Shown one piece after another: positions 60,241 through 64,000 of a DNA stretch of 64,000 nucleotides. The DNA comes from Coprinellus micaceus (taxonomy: Eukaryota > Basidiomycota > Agaricomycetes > Agaricales > Psathyrellaceae). Made by a program: the position numbers and the translations under genes. The first letter of the stretch is position 1. Every line of letters starts with the position of its first letter. The notes below the pieces were generated by a model. The model was not told where the DNA came from and made no database searches. It saw only the letters and a list, made by a program, of their open reading frames with translations. The stretch covers positions 1,364,001 through 1,428,000 of the forward strand of contig OX596345.1 of the NCBI GenBank assembly GCA_951394405.1. The letters run 5' to 3'.

Positions 60241-61695
60241 AGAATGACATGTAATGAAGGGAGATGTTGGGGGAAGGCCTGAAACAAGGTGCAGGGCTTT
60301 AAAGAGCTGGAAATGGGTGCCAGTGGGCGCTTGAGATAACCCTACCGTGAGAACACCTTCCCTTTTGGGACAGGGTCGGGTCACATTCAGTCCTTAGGTT
60401 GCACTCGCGATAGTAGAATTAAATGTACAGAGGGAAACACAAATTTTGCTCATAACTGTCAGTAAGCTGCTATAGTACATGTTTCAATATAATTTAAGTC
60501 CTATTTGAGACCACGGAGTTGCAGGGAAGGGACACTTGTAAGGGTAGTGATGATCAGCCTCAGGCTAGTAAGCAAGCCCTTCACCTTAGGTGTAGCCGCA
60601 AAAGGGGTTGGGGAAACGCAAACCTGGTTCCAAATCCCTTTAATGACTCTATATACTATGTTCCATATAAATTTGTCCCTTATTTGAGACCTAGAGGCTC
60701 GTTCTAGGGGGTCATTCCTGGCACCCTGGGGGCCGGAGTTTGAAAATGCATCGGGCTTGGCAGAACTGATCCCAACCTCATTGTTTGACCTCCGTGTGTT
60801 CTCCCTCTACATTCCCTCTATGCCAATCTCAACTATGAACCTTAAGAGATCCTAATGGGCCTTGGCCTTCAGAGTCTGGGAGGAGGACCAGGTCCCCCTC
60901 TTGGCCTGGGATGGGTTGAGTGCCTCCAAGAACAAGAAGGAGCACCGATTGTCGCACATTTGGTATATTTCTGACCATTTGCCAGTGGTTTTGGGGAAGG
61001 AAAGAGTCTCCTGTGCGTACCTACTTGTTGTTTTATTGTTTAGCTGAAAGTTAAGCTGGCTGAATAGAGCCGTAATTAAGGGGCTAAAAGTCTATGTCCA
61101 GCGCGCTTCCTCAGGGGGAGAGGTTTGATGGACAGCAATCAACCTTCTCTCCTGGCACTGGTGATTAGCGCTTTCACCTTCAAGAAGAGCCATGTTTTAT
61201 CTATAAAACCGGGCGTACTTCGTGGTTGTCGTTCGTATTCCCCTTCCTTTCCTTTTCTTGCCCCTCTGTCTTGAGATCTTGAGGGCGTATGCCAGACTTG
61301 GACTTGAACCCGGCAGACATGGCCATGTGGCCATGCTCTCTGTGTCGTTGTGTCTACTACTTGGCGGCGGACGTGGTAAGTTCTGTGATCTCTTGTTTTA
61401 TTCCACCTCCCTGACTTCGCTATCTACCAGTCTGGGGATGTGTGTCCATGCGGACATGAAGACGGCAACACCTCGCACAGGGCCCAGGCGTTACACCCAG
61501 GGTCAGGTTGTGTCCTGAGTGATCCGACGGGTCCCTGTTTTCAAACAACATCGTTCGGACTCAGGTGAGAAACAGTCTTTTTTATGGGTTTTATCTTTCG
61601 TACTGACCGCCCCCAACCAATAGACCGCTGGTGAAACGGGCAGATTAGTTTGTGATAGATGCGACCAGCCTTACTTTCTTCACCGACCCTCCAAT
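60241..61695. other. Repeat-bearing non-coding region
   Basis: No gene recognised. It carries two copies of a 45-bp repeat ending TATTTGAGACC (annotated separately). On the minus strand at about 61299-61316 GGGTTCAAGTCC is a perfect tRNA box-B-like word, without a foldable tRNA. Confidence 0.5.
60470..60700. repeat. Two copies of a 45-bp repeat ending TATTTGAGACC
   Basis: Copies near 60471-60513 and 60649-60691 share CTATAnnAnnATGTTnCAnA then TAAnTTnnnnCC(C/T)TATTTGAGACC. A third, shorter match (GGCCTATTTGAGACCAGGGA) lies at 62321-62340. Likely ends of dispersed repeats. Confidence 0.65.
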
Positions 61696-62172
61696 ATGCC
61701 AGCAGCAGCGCCTTCTTCGATGCAGCCACCTCTTCCAATCTTGTCATCCTCCACCTCCTTGTCTACCCCTAACGCCTCAGCGCCTTCTTTTCCGCTCCCT
61801 TCCTTCGGACCTTCGTCATCTTCCTCCAACAATACAAGGATCGCTGTGCCTTCATGGGCAGCAGCCCATACCTTGTCGTCTGCGGCTACCGCCATTGCTC
61901 CTAACCCTAGTGGACGCAACCCCCGTGCGATGCAACGCCATCCCCCCCAAGGCCTAGATATCCAAATGATGTCGGAGTCAGAGTCAGGTGAAGAGGATGG
62001 CGACAGCTACTTGCCTCCACCCCCCAGTACTCAACCTAGGACCCAAGCACCCGTTCCCTATGTCGGCGCCATCTCTCCGTTTGTCTGGCCCTCTTCCCAA
62101 CCACTCTTCCTCCTTCAGCATCAACATGGGTCCAATTGGCCGCCATACGAGCCATACAACCAACACGCTTGA
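61696..62172 (+). CDS. Weak low-complexity open frame, 158 codons
   Basis: Ser/Pro-rich frame (MPAAAPSSMQPPLPILSSST) with an acidic patch (MMSESESGEEDGDSYLPP) and no domain. It lies between repeats, and may be a disordered exon of a transposon gene or non-coding. Confidence 0.25.
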   Translation: MPAAAPSSMQPPLPILSSSTSLSTPNASAPSFPLPSFGPSSSSSNNTRIAVPSWAAAHTLSSAATAIAPNPSGRNPRAMQRHPPQGLDIQMMSESESGEEDGDSYLPPPPSTQPRTQAPVPYVGAISPFVWPSSQPLFLLQHQHGSNWPPYEPYNQHA

Positions 62173-62509
62173 TAGCGCGGGGGCAGACCGCGATCGAAGG
62201 GCTGCAGCTGTGGCCCACTGGACCCAAATGCTGAATACCCGATCTGAAACTGATGGGGGAAACAGAATGAAGCTGGAGGTGTCATCTCAAACATGCTTGC
62301 GGTGTTTTTGTTGTATTTTTGGGGCCTATTTGAGACCAGGGAGCTGAAGAAGTCGACCGGAGTCTGCTTGGTACACTGGGAGTGCGTGCGGAACAACATC
62401 AGGCTCCGCCATCTGACTGCATTCTACATCAAGACTCTGACCACTCTCAACGATGGCGGCCCTCAACCCGCCACCCTCCCGGCTGTTAGGTGGATGTCGG
62501 AAATCCCCC

Positions 62510-63000
62510 GAGAGCCTTATCGGGCCGCTAAGGCGCGCCAGTCTGGCCTAGCCTTATCGGGCACCCGATAGGAGATGCGTAAGCCCGTTAAGGGACCCAT
62601 TCCCTTATAGGCTAGGGGCCAAATAGCCCCGGCTCGGCGCGCCAAGCTGCCAGCGCCGTGGAGCGCCCGGCCCCACTCGCTGCAACTGCGTAGGCGCACG
62701 AGGCGTGGATAGGTGATTGGTGAGGCCGATTCCTGTGTAGAAATTCGATTTGAGGCCGCTTGATGCAGTCGACGCAACCCCTGGATTTGGTAAATGGCTT
62801 TTCAGCAGCTCGCGGAGGGTATATTGATGGGAAATTTAACCCTAGCCGGTGCCCGCCCTGGCGAATAAGGGTTGGCCGTGCCTGATGAGGGCGCCTTGCT
62901 TTATCGGTCCGAGAGCTACCTTATCGGGCACCTTATCGGCGACCCGGGTGATCTTATCGGGCGGGTTCCCCGATAAGGCATTCGGGGGTTTTGCGACAGA
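62510..63000. repeat. Cluster of CTTATCGG words and partial palindromes
   Basis: CTTATCGG or a one-base variant occurs about seven times in 480 bp (62516, 62552, 62903, 62931, 62943, 62963, and inverted at 62979). Two GGCGCGCC sites (62534 and 62634) and the pair GGCCTAGCCTTAT / CTTATAGGCTAGGGGCC are in inverted arrangement. It looks like a foldback or internal-repeat element; no gene. Confidence 0.55.
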
Positions 63001-63679
63001 CGCTAGAGAAGGCGGGCACAGTTCGAGTGGGGGAGGTGGAGAGTGAAGGCTCGCTCGAAGGTTGTATCACTGAACACACTAGCTCCCCATTGCGGTCGAC
63101 TAGCAACTGGAGCTTCTGGTTGCCTAGTTGACGGAGGCGCGCGGGCCTGAGGGTACATATACGTTGCTGAAGAAAATACTTGACGTGCGCGTGAGGGGGT
63201 ACCAGTTACAGGCGAACAGTCGTAAATCTGGCAAATAGGAAAAAGTATGGAGCAGTTCGCATTGGGGATTGCATCCATTCCAGTTCTCCCTTCACCTGAC
63301 CGAACCGCAAGGGTCTTACGTGGGAGAGAAGACGAGGATACTCTCGGCAAGATAAAGGACTCGCAGACAATGTAGCATGTTGGAGTCTTTTGAGTGGACA
63401 CGGTATGCTTAAACCGGGACCATACCAACTCGGAGGCGAAGCTGAGAAGCTGAGTAGAGGAGTGCACTGCGGGGCATGAACAATTCAGTAGGCGCCCGAT
63501 TCTGCACCGCCACACCGATTACTCCTGGGACAACACTGGCACCTTCGGCCACCTCTACTCGCTTCCTGCCTTCGCCAGCCCGTGCCCCTCCCTCCCCGTT
63601 CTATCTTGCGACCTGTGTTTGCATTCTAATTCACATTGACTCTGCGATACCTCCCTCTTACCAGACTATATCCTGGAGG

Positions 63680-63900
63680 ATCACTATCGCCTTTGGTCTC
63701 AAGACGAAGGTCTAGGGCGAGCGCAACGTACGCATCTTCTACCTTGGTGGAGGAACCTTCGATGTTTCTCTGCTCATCGTTGAGGAGGGTATCTTCGAGG
63801 CCGAGGCTACCGCTAGTGACACCCACTTGGGTGGTGAGGACTTCGATAAACTTCTCAACCACTTCATGCAGGAGCTCCAGCACAAGTGCAAGAAGGGTGC
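63680..63900 (+). pseudogene. Hsp70 fragment with an in-frame stop
   Basis: Plus-strand reading gives ITIAFGLKTKV, a TAG stop at 63713-63715, then [20 protein letters not shown] and [20 protein letters not shown] with [14 protein letters not shown]. This is the Hsp70 nucleotide-binding domain around its second phosphate loop, where the family has [11 protein letters not shown] and [12 protein letters not shown]; here D is Y and N is K. The fragment has neither the N-terminal half nor, before the window end, the substrate-binding part. It is a pseudogene or a short gene-capture relic. Confidence 0.85.
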
Positions 63901-64000
63901 GTCGTCGCAGGTTCATATTTGTTTCCTCGCAGAATACTGATGCTCCGAGTCTGCGTTTTAAAGCCCTCTGCCAACCCTCGTGCTGTCCGCTGGCTCCGTA

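Overview
This 64 kb window is nuclear DNA of a basidiomycete fungus, most likely an Agaricomycete. Genes are split by many introns of about 50-65 bases with GT(R)NGT donors and CTRAY branch points. Conserved proteins are of fungal type: a divergent H2A/H2B pair, condensin, an SRm160-like PWI protein and an Aly/REF adaptor. The window also carries a Plavaka-type transposase, a group known mainly from mushroom-forming fungi. All product names are judged from reading the translated sequence; no database search was possible.

Layout. From 1 to 31 kb is an ordered housekeeping block: MFS transporter (+), F-box-like protein (+), DJ-1/PfpI protein (+), condensin subunit 3 (-), aldo/keto reductase (-), PWI/SR splicing protein (-), histone H2B (-) and H2A (+) sharing one promoter, an Aly/REF mRNA-export adaptor (+), a 6-phosphofructo-2-kinase whose phosphatase histidine is replaced by serine (+), a decayed 4-copy tandem repeat, an O-fucosyltransferase-like membrane protein (+), a mitochondrial PPR-like protein (-), and a tRNA-Tyr(GUA) gene with a 15-base intron. 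From 31.2 to 35.3 kb the DNA has no recognisable gene but contains a 202-bp element with 37-bp terminal inverted repeats and a roughly 230-bp long palindrome.

From 35 to 55 kb lies an accessory region: a Cys-rich unknown gene (-), an apparently intact multi-exon Plavaka transposase (-), a divergent coiled-coil gene (+), a forkhead protein (-), an unknown gene broken by a perfect 38-bp tandem duplication (+), and an eleven-exon unknown gene (-). From 55 to 64 kb there are an unresolved intron-dense stretch, and fragments: a partial cyclin box, an integrase-type HTH remnant, dispersed repeat motifs and an Hsp70 fragment with an in-frame stop.

The first half therefore looks like stable core genome, and the second like a transposon-rich accessory island in which an intact transposase is surrounded by unrecognised, spliced genes. 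The most interesting open question is whether those neighbours travel with the transposase.
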